Shown here piece after piece: positions 37,767-45,418 of a stretch of 64,000 nucleotides of DNA. The stretch spans positions 60,977-124,976 of the forward strand of contig NZ_VUKA01000008.1 in assembly GCF_008386565.1 (NCBI RefSeq). Reading direction: 5' to 3'. The notes beneath the pieces are model-generated. The model saw only the letters and a list, made by a program, of their open reading frames with translations. It was not told where the DNA came from and did not search any database. The stretch's first letter is position 1. The number at the start of each line of letters is the position of its first letter. The position numbers and the translations under genes were made by a program. The stretch is from Teichococcus oryzae (GTDB lineage Bacteria > Pseudomonadota > Alphaproteobacteria > Acetobacterales > Acetobacteraceae).

Positions 37767-38219
37767 ATGCCAAGCGATCAAGTGGCGGAGCGCACTGAGC
37801 GCGAGCATCGACCGAGCCCCATCGACGTGCATGTCGGCTCCCGCGTCCGTTTGCGGCGCACTTTGCTCGGCATGAGCCAGGAGAAGCTGGGCGAGGCGCT
37901 CGGCCTGACCTTCCAGCAGGTGCAGAAATACGAGCGGGGCGTGAACCGGATCGGCGCCAGCCGGTTGTTCGACCTGGCCCGTGTGCTGGACGTGCCGATC
38001 GGTTTCTTCTTCGACGACATGCCCGATGCCATGGGCGGCGGCACCTCGGCGCTGCGCGCCCGGATGGGTGGCTTCGCCGAAAATCAGGAAGGCTTCGAGG
38101 ACGATACGCTGCACAAGCGCGAAACGCTGGAACTGGTGCGCGCCTATTACCGCATCACGGAGCCGGCCGTGCGCAAGCGCGTCTTCGACCTGATCAAGAG
38201 CCTCGCGCCGACCGATTGA
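37767..38219 (+). CDS. XRE-family helix-turn-helix regulator
   Basis: 150 residues. The helix-turn-helix is VGSRVRLRRTLLGMSQEKLGEALGLTFQQVQKYERGVNRIGASRLFDLARVLDVPIGFFFDDMP, an all-but-invariant block in a group of alphaproteobacterial regulators encoded beside lnt and metK. The C-terminal half is helical with ETLELVRAYYRI near the end. ATG 37767 follows GCGGAGA; the frame is open from 37740. The usual downstream partner metK is not here; instead the convergent olsA gene ends 24 bases away. Confidence 0.9.
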   Translation: MPSDQVAERTEREHRPSPIDVHVGSRVRLRRTLLGMSQEKLGEALGLTFQQVQKYERGVNRIGASRLFDLARVLDVPIGFFFDDMPDAMGGGTSALRARMGGFAENQEGFEDDTLHKRETLELVRAYYRITEPAVRKRVFDLIKSLAPTD

Positions 38220-38243
38220 GCGGCCGGGCCTTTCGCGGCCCGT

Positions 38244-39140
38244 TCAGCTGAATGCAAGGCCGCCACGGCCGGGCTGCGTGCTTGCCGGGGTCGCCGGCCG
38301 GTGCTGGCGCAAGGCGGCCGCGCCATGCACCACCGTCCGCTCCACCGCCGAGGTCAGGTCCTTGCGGTTCGCGAAGGCGCCCGGCGCCACCGGCTCGTGC
38401 AGCAACACCGTGACACTGCCGCCCGGCAGCCGCGCCAGTTGCCAGAAATGGCTGCCGATCTCCATGTCGCCATACCACGCAAAAAGCGGGCGGTCGCAGC
38501 GCCGCGCCGGCAGGCCGCCCAGGCCATCATAAGCGACCGAAACCGGCTGCACCGCCGCCGCCGCATCGGCGAGGCCCAGAAAGGCGGAACGGAAGGGCAG
38601 GACGCGGGTGCCGTCATTGCTGGTCCCTTCCGGGAACAGGATCAGGCTGCCGCCTTCCTCCAGCCTTTGCCGCATCGCCTGTGCCTCCTGGCTGGTGCGG
38701 CCGCGGCTGCGGCTGACAAACACCGTTTGGCCAAGCCGTGCCACCGTGCGGATCAACGGCCATTGCCCGACCTCGGCCTTTGAAACGAAGGCCGCTTCCA
38801 GCACCCCGCCCAGCACCAGGATGTCGAGCCACGACGCATGATTGCTGACGAACAGGGCCGGCCTGGCGTGGCTCGCCTCACCCACCACCCGCACCCGCAG
38901 CCCGATCAGCCGGCACAGCACGCGGTGATAAAGGCGGGGAAGGACCGTCCTGCCCCTGCCCGGCAGCAGCAGAAGCACGAACTGCACGGGGATGCAGAGC
39001 AGGGTCCAGGCGATCACGGCTATCAGCCGCGTGGTGGCGCGCAGGAGCGGGCGCAGCCGCTCCGGCTGGCCCGGGGCTGAGCCATCCAGCGGAACGGGCG
39101 GGCCGGGCAGGGCGTGCCGGCTCAGGAGCCCGGAACCCAT
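38244..39140 (-). CDS. olsA: Lyso-ornithine-lipid / 1-acylglycerol-3-phosphate O-acyltransferase
   Basis: 298-residue PlsC-family enzyme: one or two N-terminal hydrophobic segments, then NHASWLD (HX4D catalytic motif), KAEVGQWPLIR and LILFPEGTSNDG. PlsC-type enzymes esterify lysophosphatidate; adjacency to olsB 61 bases upstream makes the OlsA role (second acylation, giving ornithine lipid) the better reading, though some OlsA proteins serve both. C-terminal 40 residues are low complexity. Confidence 0.83.
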   Translation of the reverse strand: MGSGLLSRHALPGPPVPLDGSAPGQPERLRPLLRATTRLIAVIAWTLLCIPVQFVLLLLPGRGRTVLPRLYHRVLCRLIGLRVRVVGEASHARPALFVSNHASWLDILVLGGVLEAAFVSKAEVGQWPLIRTVARLGQTVFVSRSRGRTSQEAQAMRQRLEEGGSLILFPEGTSNDGTRVLPFRSAFLGLADAAAAVQPVSVAYDGLGGLPARRCDRPLFAWYGDMEIGSHFWQLARLPGGSVTVLLHEPVAPGAFANRKDLTSAVERTVVHGAAALRQHRPATPASTQPGRGGLAFS

Positions 39141-39201
39141 GGCGGGAACGGGAAAAGGCAGGGCCGCGTGCCGCCGGCAAGGGAGCGTGGCATTGCGCAG
39201 G

Positions 39202-40011
39202 CTAGTCCCGGGTGCCGATCTTGCGCTCGTAATGGCGCGAATATTTCTCGGTCACCAATTCGGTCTTCACCACGACGCAAACATCGGTGGTGTTGAACTG
39301 GCTGTCGATCACCGCGCCATCGCCAACAAATCCGCCGAGGCGCAGATAGCCCTTCACCAGCGGCGGCAGCTCCGCCAGGGCCGCGCGTGGATCGATCCCG
39401 GCGGGGTCCATCCGGTCCATCGCCACGAAGCGTTCGGGCAAGGCCCGGGGGCGCAGCGCGGACGGGGCGAGGTGCTGGCTGTGCAGATAGGTCAGCGGCA
39501 GGGCCAGCGCATCCAGATCCGTGCCCGGCAGGCTGGCGCAGCCGAACATCAGGCCGATCTGGTGCTTCGACACATAGGCGGCGATGCCCGACCACAGCAA
39601 CTGCATGGCCTGGCGGTTGCGGTAGCGCTCATCGACGCAGGAGCGGCCGAGTTCCAGGATCTCGCCCGGCTGCCGCAGGAGCGGCCCGATGTCGTATTCC
39701 GAGGCCGAATAAAAGCCGCCGACCCGCGCCGCCGCGCCGCGCCGGATCAGCCGGTAGGTGCCGACCACGGCCGCCACGCCTTCTCCCAGATCATGGTCCA
39801 GCACCAGGAGATGGTCGGCCACCGCGTCGAAATCATCGCGGTCGCGCTGCAGGCGGGCCGTCTCGGCATCCGGATGCGCGCCCATCTCGCCATAGAAGAT
39901 GCGGTAGCGCAGCGCCTGGGCGGCATCGACCTCGGCCGGGTCGATGGCGATGCGGACGCCCAGATTGCCCGTGCGCAATTCACCGAAGCCGGCGCCCGCA
40001 TCCAGGCTCAT
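39202..40011 (-). CDS. olsB: L-ornithine N-alpha-acyltransferase OlsB
   Basis: 269-residue GNAT-fold protein of the hemolysin/OlsB group: RYRIFYGEMGA, DHLLVLDHD, VGTYRLIRR, GFYSASEYD, ELGRSCVDERYRNR and LMFGCASLPGTD are the family blocks in order. OlsB transfers a 3-hydroxyacyl chain from ACP to ornithine, the first step of phosphate-free ornithine lipids. Its ATG overlaps the stop of the Fur-family gene (ATGA), so the lipid gene is translated together with a metal regulator. Confidence 0.9.
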   Translation of the reverse strand: MSLDAGAGFGELRTGNLGVRIAIDPAEVDAAQALRYRIFYGEMGAHPDAETARLQRDRDDFDAVADHLLVLDHDLGEGVAAVVGTYRLIRRGAAARVGGFYSASEYDIGPLLRQPGEILELGRSCVDERYRNRQAMQLLWSGIAAYVSKHQIGLMFGCASLPGTDLDALALPLTYLHSQHLAPSALRPRALPERFVAMDRMDPAGIDPRAALAELPPLVKGYLRLGGFVGDGAVIDSQFNTTDVCVVVKTELVTEKYSRHYERKIGTRD

Positions 40012-40514
40012 GCCGTTTCTCCGCCACGGCGGCGCGCGCCGCGGCGTGGCGTTTCCTCGGCTCCGCTCGGGCGGCGGCCGAACAGTTCCAGCCGGTGCCC
40101 GACCAGGACAAAGCCAAGGCGCTCGGCGATCGTCTTGGCCAGGGCCTCATGCTGCGCATCGGAGAACTCGATCACCTTGCCGGTGTCGATGTCGATCAGG
40201 TGGTAATGATGGCCATGGTCGGTGGCCTCATAGCGGGCACGGCCGCCGCCGAAATCATGCCGCTCCAGGATGCCCTTTTCTTCCAGCAGCCGCACCGTGC
40301 GGTACACGGTGGCGATGGAAACCCGGGAATCGAGCGCCAAGGCCCGGCGGTACAGTTCCTCCACATCCGGATGATCCACGGCTTCCGACAGCACGCGCGC
40401 GATCAGCCGGCGCTGGCCGGTCATCTTCAGGCCGCGCTCGACGCACAGCCGCTCGATCCGCAAGGGGTCGGGGCTGGTCTCGGCGTCGCGGGGCGTGTCT
40501 GTGCGCGTGTCCAT
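40008..40514 (-). CDS. fur: Fur-family metal-dependent regulator
   Basis: 168 residues. Winged helix GLKMTGQRRLIARVLSEA and SIATVYRTVRLLEEKGILERHDFGGGRARYE, then the metal-binding DHGHHYHLIDIDTGKVIEF. It has a single cysteine (CVERG) and so lacks the CxxC structural zinc site of E. coli Fur, like alphaproteobacterial Fur/Mur. Whether it senses iron or manganese is not decided by sequence. Followed directly by olsB; preceded by 214 bases to mucR that would hold its promoter. Confidence 0.92.
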   Translation of the reverse strand: MDTRTDTPRDAETSPDPLRIERLCVERGLKMTGQRRLIARVLSEAVDHPDVEELYRRALALDSRVSIATVYRTVRLLEEKGILERHDFGGGRARYEATDHGHHYHLIDIDTGKVIEFSDAQHEALAKTIAERLGFVLVGHRLELFGRRPSGAEETPRRGARRRGGETA

Positions 40515-40728
40515 GGGGGCGGTCAGGTACTCTCCGGTGCCGGGCGGGGCGAAGGGCCGCCGCGCCCGCGCGCATTATGACACGACAGCGCAGCATGTCA
40601 GAAATCATGCCGCCTGCGGCCGGCGAACCGGGCATCCGGCAGGCCGGATCCCGTGCAACATCCGGGTGCCGCTGCCTTGCCATTATCGCGGCCCGAAGGC
40701 AAGCCGGCGGCGCTTGCGCCGCCCTGCG

Positions 40729-41175
40729 TCAGGCGTTGACCGTGCCGCGGCGCGGGCGCGCGGGGCGCGGCTTGGTGCCCAGGCCGATCTTCTTGGCCAG
40801 CGAGGAACGGTGCCGCGCATAGTTCGGCGCCACCATCGGATAGTCCGGGGAAAGGCCCCAGCGCTCCCGGTACTGTTCCGGCGTCATGTCATAGGCCGTC
40901 TTGAGATGCCGCTTCAGCATCTTCAGCTTTTTGCCGTCTTCCAGGCACACCAAGTAGTCATCGGTAACCGATTTCTTGACCGGCACGGCGGGCTGCGGCC
41001 GCTCGGGCGGCGGCGCCACAACGACGGGCGTGGTGCCGAGGCCGGAAAGGGTGCGGTGCACCTGCTCGATCAGCGCGGGAACATCGGCCAGCGAGACGGA
41101 ATTATTCGATACATGGGCCGCGACAATCTGGGCTGTCAGGCCAAGAAGTTCGCGCGGGCCTTGTTCTTCGGACAT
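40729..41175 (-). CDS. mucR: MucR/Ros-family regulator
   Basis: 148 residues. LTAQIVAAHVSNN starts the oligomerising N-terminal part; the zinc-finger-like domain DYLVCLEDGKKLKMLKRHL then TAYDMTPEQYRERWGL and DYPMVAPNYARHRSSLAKKIGLG are near-invariant in the family. The second zinc cysteine is Asp (CLED), as in many MucR proteins. MucR is a global H-NS-like repressor that binds AT-rich promoters. ATG 41175 is used; the TTG-GTG codons before it are ignored. Confidence 0.94.
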   Translation of the reverse strand: MSEEQGPRELLGLTAQIVAAHVSNNSVSLADVPALIEQVHRTLSGLGTTPVVVAPPPERPQPAVPVKKSVTDDYLVCLEDGKKLKMLKRHLKTAYDMTPEQYRERWGLSPDYPMVAPNYARHRSSLAKKIGLGTKPRPARPRRGTVNA

Positions 41176-41517
41176 CACCAAAACCTCACTGGAGCTTTGT
41201 GGCGCAGTCCTTGGGGTTCATGACCGGCCATGCTTTGCGTCAATATATCGCCCAATAAGTTAGAACCGCAATGCGCGATTTTCTTCGGAAATGAGAAAAT
41301 CGTTTCCCGTTGAAATACTGGCATGTAAGAAATCGCAACAGGAACAATGATGCCGGCCACAACCGGCACTTGCCATCTTTGCTTTCGCTGCACGCATCAG
41401 CGTCGCGTGAATGCCGCAAGCTGTCCTTCAGCCGGCGACTTGCCGAGTCGGCATAATGGCATGACGAAGCAGGAACGCCCGTTAAATCGACGCCGCGACG
41501 CCCGGCGATTTCGATGG
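41176..41517. promoter_or_regulatory. AT-rich region upstream of mucR, 342 bases
   Basis: No gene seen. The part at 41236-41350 is far richer in A and T than its surroundings, with CAATATATCGCCCAATAAGTT and repeated GAAATG/GAAAATCG elements. MucR proteins are autoregulated through AT-rich sites, so this is a plausible operator zone. A 72-codon minus-strand frame (41175-41393) starts with GTG and has no ribosome site, so I do not call it a gene. Confidence 0.45.
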
Positions 41518-41985
41518 CTATGCTTTGCAGTCGCGGCTCAGAACCAGCGCATCACTGCCATCGGCATAGTAACGCCGCCGGCGGCCCACCACCGAAAAGC
41601 CGGCAGCCGCGTAAAGCGCCTGTGCCGCCGCATTCTTGGCCGAGACTTCCAGGAACATGCGGGCGCCGCCCCGCGCCGCGGCCAGCCCCAGCGCCCCGCC
41701 CAGCAAGGCGGCGCCGAGGCCCATGCGCCGCGCTTCCGGCCGCACCGCCAGGGTCAGCACCTCCGCCTCGTCCACCACCACGCGGCACAGGATGAAGCCC
41801 AGCCTCGCCGACAGCAGGCCGAAGGCGCCTGGCATCTCCAGCATCAGCCGGATCGCGTCGGCGCCCCAGCGTTCGGCCGCCGGAAAGCTGGCGGCGTGCA
41901 GGATCGCCAGCGCCTCCGCATCGGCCGGCAGGGCGGCACGCAGCTCATGCACCGGCGGGAGGGCGGACGGCAGGCGGCTCCACAT
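41518..41985 (-). CDS. rimI: Ribosomal-protein-alanine N-acetyltransferase RimI-like
   Basis: 155 residues, single GNAT domain: LAILHAASFPAAERWGADAIR, FILCRVVVDEAEVLTLAVRPEARRMGLGAALLGGAL (acetyl-CoA pyrophosphate loop), FLEVSAKNAAAQALYAAAGFSVVGRRRRYY. This is the RimI pattern, and it sits in the conserved tsaB-rimI pair. ATG 41985 overlaps tsaB by 41 bases; GTG 41952 would nearly remove the overlap and is an alternative start. Confidence 0.88.
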   Translation of the reverse strand: MWSRLPSALPPVHELRAALPADAEALAILHAASFPAAERWGADAIRLMLEMPGAFGLLSARLGFILCRVVVDEAEVLTLAVRPEARRMGLGAALLGGALGLAAARGGARMFLEVSAKNAAAQALYAAAGFSVVGRRRRYYADGSDALVLSRDCKA

Positions 41986-42613
41986 ACAGGGGCAGTGCCG
42001 GCAGGGGGGGAAGGTGCCCGGCCAGCCGCAGCGCCGCCACGGCGGCGGCGGCGCCCGCTTCCGGCAGGGCCGCGCCGATGCCATGCGGCGGCGTGCCGCG
42101 CTCCGCCAGCACCCGCGCCGCCGCCTCGGCCGCATCGCCCACCAGCACCACCGGCCGGTCCTGGGGCGGGAGGTCTTCCAGCATGAAGGGCTCCGGTGGC
42201 CCCGCGGCGGTGGCGGCGCCGGGGGCGAAGCGTTCCAGCAGCACGCGGCCGCGCTTGGTGTCCGTCACCGACCACACGGCATGGTCCGCCCGCAGCCGGT
42301 CCGGCAGGCTGGCCGCCAGGGCTTCCCCGGTGGTGACGCCGATGGCGGGGCGGTCGATCGCCAGGGCGAGACCCTGCGCCAGGGCCAGGGCAGCCCGCAG
42401 GCCGGTGAAGCCGCCGGGGCCGACCACCGCCGCCACCGCATCCAGCTCCGTCGCGGCCAGCCCGGCCTCGGCCAGCACCTGGGCCACCATGGGCGGCAGC
42501 GCGGTGGCCTGGCCACGCGCGCCATCCCGCGCCGCCTGCGCCAGCACCGCGCCATCCGCCCACACCGCCGCCGAGGCACGCGCCAGGGCGCCATCCACTG
42601 CCAGGATCCGCAT
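41945..42613 (-). CDS. tsaB: tRNA threonylcarbamoyladenosine biosynthesis protein TsaB
   Basis: 222 residues. MRILAVDGALARASAAV starts the actin-like ATPase fold and VAAVVGPGGFTGLRAALALAQGLA is the diagnostic TsaB block. It is the scaffold partner of TsaD in t6A37 formation. The HxxxH metal site of TsaD is absent, as expected. ATG 42613; the longer open frame upstream overlaps the divergent dipeptidase gene. 82 bases lie between the two divergent starts. Confidence 0.92.
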   Translation of the reverse strand: MRILAVDGALARASAAVWADGAVLAQAARDGARGQATALPPMVAQVLAEAGLAATELDAVAAVVGPGGFTGLRAALALAQGLALAIDRPAIGVTTGEALAASLPDRLRADHAVWSVTDTKRGRVLLERFAPGAATAAGPPEPFMLEDLPPQDRPVVLVGDAAEAAARVLAERGTPPHGIGAALPEAGAAAAVAALRLAGHLPPLPALPLYVEPPAVRPPAGA

Positions 42614-42695
42614 GCGCGCTGCATAGGGCAGATCCGGCGCCAGGGAAATTGCCGGGGAAATCGCCGGCGCCCCGCCGCTGTGGCAGGATACCGCC

Positions 42696-43244
42696 ATGCT
42701 CACGCCGATCACCGAGGATGACGGGCTGCTGCTCGATCTCCGCTACGCCACGCCGGACAACCTGACGGGGCGGCCGATCTATCGCCGCCCGGTGGCCATG
42801 CTGCTGCCGCTGGCGCGCCGGCGCCTGTTGCGGGCCAGGGACCAAGCCGCCGCCTTCGGGCTGCGGCTGAAGGTCTTCGATGCCTTCCGGCCGATCGAGG
42901 CCCAGTGGGCGCTGTGGCACGCGGTGGAGGACAAGCGATTCGTGTCCGACCCGCGCGCCGGCGGCGTGCACCCGCGCGGCGCGGCGGTGGACCTGACCTT
43001 GTGCGATGCCGTGACGGGCGCCGAGCTTCCCATGGGAACCGGCTTCGATGCCGTGACGGCGGAATCCGCCCATGGCCATCCGGGTGTTCCGGTGCCGGAC
43101 CAGCGCCAGCGCGCCCTGTTGCTGGGCATCATGGTGGCGGCGGGATGGGCGCCCTACAGCCTGGAATGGTGGCATTATGAATTGCCGGAAGCCCGGGATT
43201 ACCCGCCCCTGACCGCCACGGCCGTGCCGGGAGGGCCGATGTGA
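42696..43244 (+). CDS. D-alanyl-D-alanine dipeptidase (VanX/DdpX family)
   Basis: 182 residues of the peptidase M15D family. LKVFDAFRPIEAQ precedes the zinc motif VHPRGAAVDLTL (His, Asp) and the C-terminal EWWHYE supplies the catalytic Glu and third ligand His; GTGFDAVTAESAH lies between. Such enzymes split free D-Ala-D-Ala; outside vancomycin clusters they recycle peptidoglycan dipeptide. No vanH/vanA-like genes are near, so recycling is the likely role. No signal peptide: cytoplasmic. Confidence 0.88.
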   Translation: MLTPITEDDGLLLDLRYATPDNLTGRPIYRRPVAMLLPLARRRLLRARDQAAAFGLRLKVFDAFRPIEAQWALWHAVEDKRFVSDPRAGGVHPRGAAVDLTLCDAVTGAELPMGTGFDAVTAESAHGHPGVPVPDQRQRALLLGIMVAAGWAPYSLEWWHYELPEARDYPPLTATAVPGGPM

Positions 43245-43276
43245 GGCAGGAATGGCCCGCCTTCGATGGAAGGGCT

Positions 43277-43305
43277 TTGTAAACCGCTAACCAGGAACAT
43301 ATAAG
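43277..43305 (+). promoter_or_regulatory. Promoter of the radical-SAM/DUF4130 pair
   Basis: TTGTAA (43277-43282), exact 17-base spacer, TATAAG (43300-43305), 27 bases before the start codon. The -10 lies inside the LexA-type box described separately. Confidence 0.65.
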
Positions 43306-43309
43306 GAAC
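43295..43309. promoter_or_regulatory. LexA (SOS) box, alphaproteobacterial type
   Basis: GAACATATAAGGAAC is GAAC-N7-GAAC, i.e. GTTC-N7-GTTC on the other strand, the established LexA operator of alphaproteobacteria. It overlaps the predicted -10 hexamer, the ideal position for repression. The downstream genes belong to a family annotated as DNA repair, which fits. Confidence 0.75.
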
Positions 43310-43332
43310 TTCTGAAGAGCGGATCATCCCGG

Positions 43333-44589
43333 ATGGAATTGCGCGCCAAGCTCGCCCTGCTCGCCGACGCGGCCAAATACGACGCGTCCTGCGCGTCCTC
43401 CGGCTCGGAAAAGCGCGACTCCACCCAGGGCGGTCTGGGCAGCACGGAAGGCATGGGCATCTGCCACGCCTATGCGCCGGATGGCCGCTGCATCTCGCTG
43501 CTGAAGCTGTTGCTGACCAATGCCTGCATCTTCGACTGCGCCTATTGCATCAACCGCGCCACCTCCAACATCCGTCGTGCCCGCTTCACGGTGGATGAGG
43601 TCGTGCGGCTGACGCTCGCCTTCTACCGGCGCAACTATATCGAGGGGCTGTTCCTGTCCTCTGGCATCATCCGCTCGGCCGACTACACCATGGAGCAGCT
43701 GATCCGCGTCGCCCGCACCCTGCGGGAACAGCATGGCTTCCTCGGCTACATCCACCTCAAGACCATCCCCGACGCGGCGCCGGAGCTGCTGGCCGAGGCC
43801 GGGCGCTGGGCCGACCGGCTGTCGATCAACGTGGAATTGCCGCAGGTGGCCAGCCTCAGGGAACTGGCGCCGGAAAAGGACCTGCCCGGCATCCACGACG
43901 CCATGGGCGAGCTGTCCACCCACATCGCGGAAGCCAGGGAAGCAAGGCAGACCGCCCGCCGTGCCGCGCCGCCGCGCTTTGCCCCCGCCGGGCAATCGAC
44001 GCAGATGATCATCGGCGCGGACAACAGCACGGACGGCCAGATCCTCGGCACCAGCGACGGGCTGTACAAGCAGTTCAAGCTGCGCCGCGTCTACTACTCG
44101 GCCTATTCGCCGATCCCCGAGGCCTCCGCCGCCCTGCCGCCGCAGCCACCGCCGCTGCTGCGCGAGCACCGGCTGTACCAGGCGGACTGGCTGCTGCGCT
44201 TCTACGACTTCACCACCGAGGAGATCCTTTCGGGCGGCGAGGACGGCATGCTCGACCTGGAGGCTGATCCCAAGCTGGCCTGGGCGCTGAAGCACCGGGA
44301 CGATTTCCCGCTCGACCTCAACAAGGCCCCGCGCGAGGCCTTGCTGCGCGTTCCCGGCCTCGGCGCCCGCAATGTGAACCGCATCCTGGAGGCGCGGCGC
44401 CATTCGCGGGTGAAGCTGGCCGACCTGGCGCGGCTGCGCGTGCCGCTGCGCAAGGTGGCACCCTTCCTCGTGGCGCCGGACCACCGGCCGCCGCCAGGGC
44501 AGATCGACGCCACCGGGCTGCGGCAGAAGCTGCTGAACCCTTCCGCCTTCGCGGCGGCGCAGCCGGCGCAGCTTTCCCTTGCGCTGTAG
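43333..44589 (+). CDS. Putative DNA modification/repair radical-SAM protein (TIGR03916 type)
   Basis: 418 residues. Radical-SAM cysteines in LTNACIFDCAYC (about 65, 69, 72), preceded by further conserved Cys (GICHAYAPDGRC); FLSSGIIRSADYTMEQ and LKTIPDAAPELL are core blocks. The C-terminal part has a helix-hairpin-helix, LNKAPREALLRVPGLGARNVNRILEARR, a DNA-binding fold. Members always accompany the DUF4130 protein encoded next and are thought to act on DNA, but the reaction is unproven. An SOS-type box and promoter lie just upstream. Confidence 0.9.
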   Translation: MELRAKLALLADAAKYDASCASSGSEKRDSTQGGLGSTEGMGICHAYAPDGRCISLLKLLLTNACIFDCAYCINRATSNIRRARFTVDEVVRLTLAFYRRNYIEGLFLSSGIIRSADYTMEQLIRVARTLREQHGFLGYIHLKTIPDAAPELLAEAGRWADRLSINVELPQVASLRELAPEKDLPGIHDAMGELSTHIAEAREARQTARRAAPPRFAPAGQSTQMIIGADNSTDGQILGTSDGLYKQFKLRRVYYSAYSPIPEASAALPPQPPPLLREHRLYQADWLLRFYDFTTEEILSGGEDGMLDLEADPKLAWALKHRDDFPLDLNKAPREALLRVPGLGARNVNRILEARRHSRVKLADLARLRVPLRKVAPFLVAPDHRPPPGQIDATGLRQKLLNPSAFAAAQPAQLSLAL

Positions 44590-45412
44590 CGTCATCCTGG
44601 ACGGGCCGGCCGATTATCCCGGCTGGCGGCACGCGGCGCGCAACCTGCTCGGGGCGGGAGTCCGGCCGGAGGAGGTATCCTGGCGCATGCCCGGCGAGGC
44701 GCCGGACCTGTTCGCTGGCGATGCCCCGCCTGCCGCGGAGCCCGCCGGCGAGCCCACTGCCCTGGTTGTGCCGCGCGACTTCCTGGAACTGGCGGAGCTC
44801 GCCATCCGTCACAGCGACGCGGAACGCTTCGCGCTGCTGTATTCGCTGTTGTGGGATGGACGCCGCGATCCCGGCCTGCTCCGCAACCCGGCCGAAGCAC
44901 GCATGGTGCGGCTGCACGCCATGGCCCGCGCGGTGCGGCGCGACGCGCACAAGATGCATGCCTTTGTCCGCTTCCGCGAGATCGACACGCCGGACGGGGA
45001 GCGCTCCGTCGCCTGGTTCGAGCCGGAGCACCACATCGTGGAAGCCGAGGCCGGCTTCTTCCAGCGCCGCTTCGCCGCGCTGCGCTGGTCGATCCTGACG
45101 CCGCGCCGCTGCGCGCACTGGGATGGGGAGGCCGTCACCTTCACCGCCAGCGCCCGCCGCGCCGATGCGCCGGCTGCCGACGCGGCGGAGGATCTTTGGC
45201 GCACCTATTTCGCCTCGATCTTCAATCCGGCGCGCCTGAAGCCGGATGCCATGCGCGCCGAGATGCCGAAGAAGTACTGGAAGAACCTGCCGGAAGCCCG
45301 GATCATCCCGGCCCTGATGCAGGGCGCCGAAGCGCGGATGCGGGCGATGCTGGGGCAGGAGCCCAGGGCGCCGGCGCGCCGGCAGAAGGCAGGCCGCGAT
45401 CCGGCCGCGTGA
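44579..45412 (+). CDS. DUF4130 (TIGR03915) DNA-metabolism protein
   Basis: 277 residues. SVILDGPADYPGWRHAARNLL opens the family; ARMVRLHAMARAVRRDAHKMHAFVRFRE, EPEHHIVEAEAGFFQRRFAALRWSILTP and MPKKYWKNLPEA follow. In other bacteria this domain is often fused to a uracil-DNA glycosylase (UdgX-type); here no such domain is attached. The start is a TTG at 44579, inside the last codons of the radical-SAM gene (11-base overlap); no ATG fits the family start. It and the radical-SAM gene form one SOS-type unit. Confidence 0.87.
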   Translation: MRCSVILDGPADYPGWRHAARNLLGAGVRPEEVSWRMPGEAPDLFAGDAPPAAEPAGEPTALVVPRDFLELAELAIRHSDAERFALLYSLLWDGRRDPGLLRNPAEARMVRLHAMARAVRRDAHKMHAFVRFREIDTPDGERSVAWFEPEHHIVEAEAGFFQRRFAALRWSILTPRRCAHWDGEAVTFTASARRADAPAADAAEDLWRTYFASIFNPARLKPDAMRAEMPKKYWKNLPEARIIPALMQGAEARMRAMLGQEPRAPARRQKAGRDPAA

Positions 45413-45418
45413 GACGCG

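Noticed and set aside
41175-41393. 72-residue minus-strand ORF upstream of mucR
   Set aside because: GTG start, no ribosome site, ends at the mucR start; arises from the AT-rich regulatory stretch.
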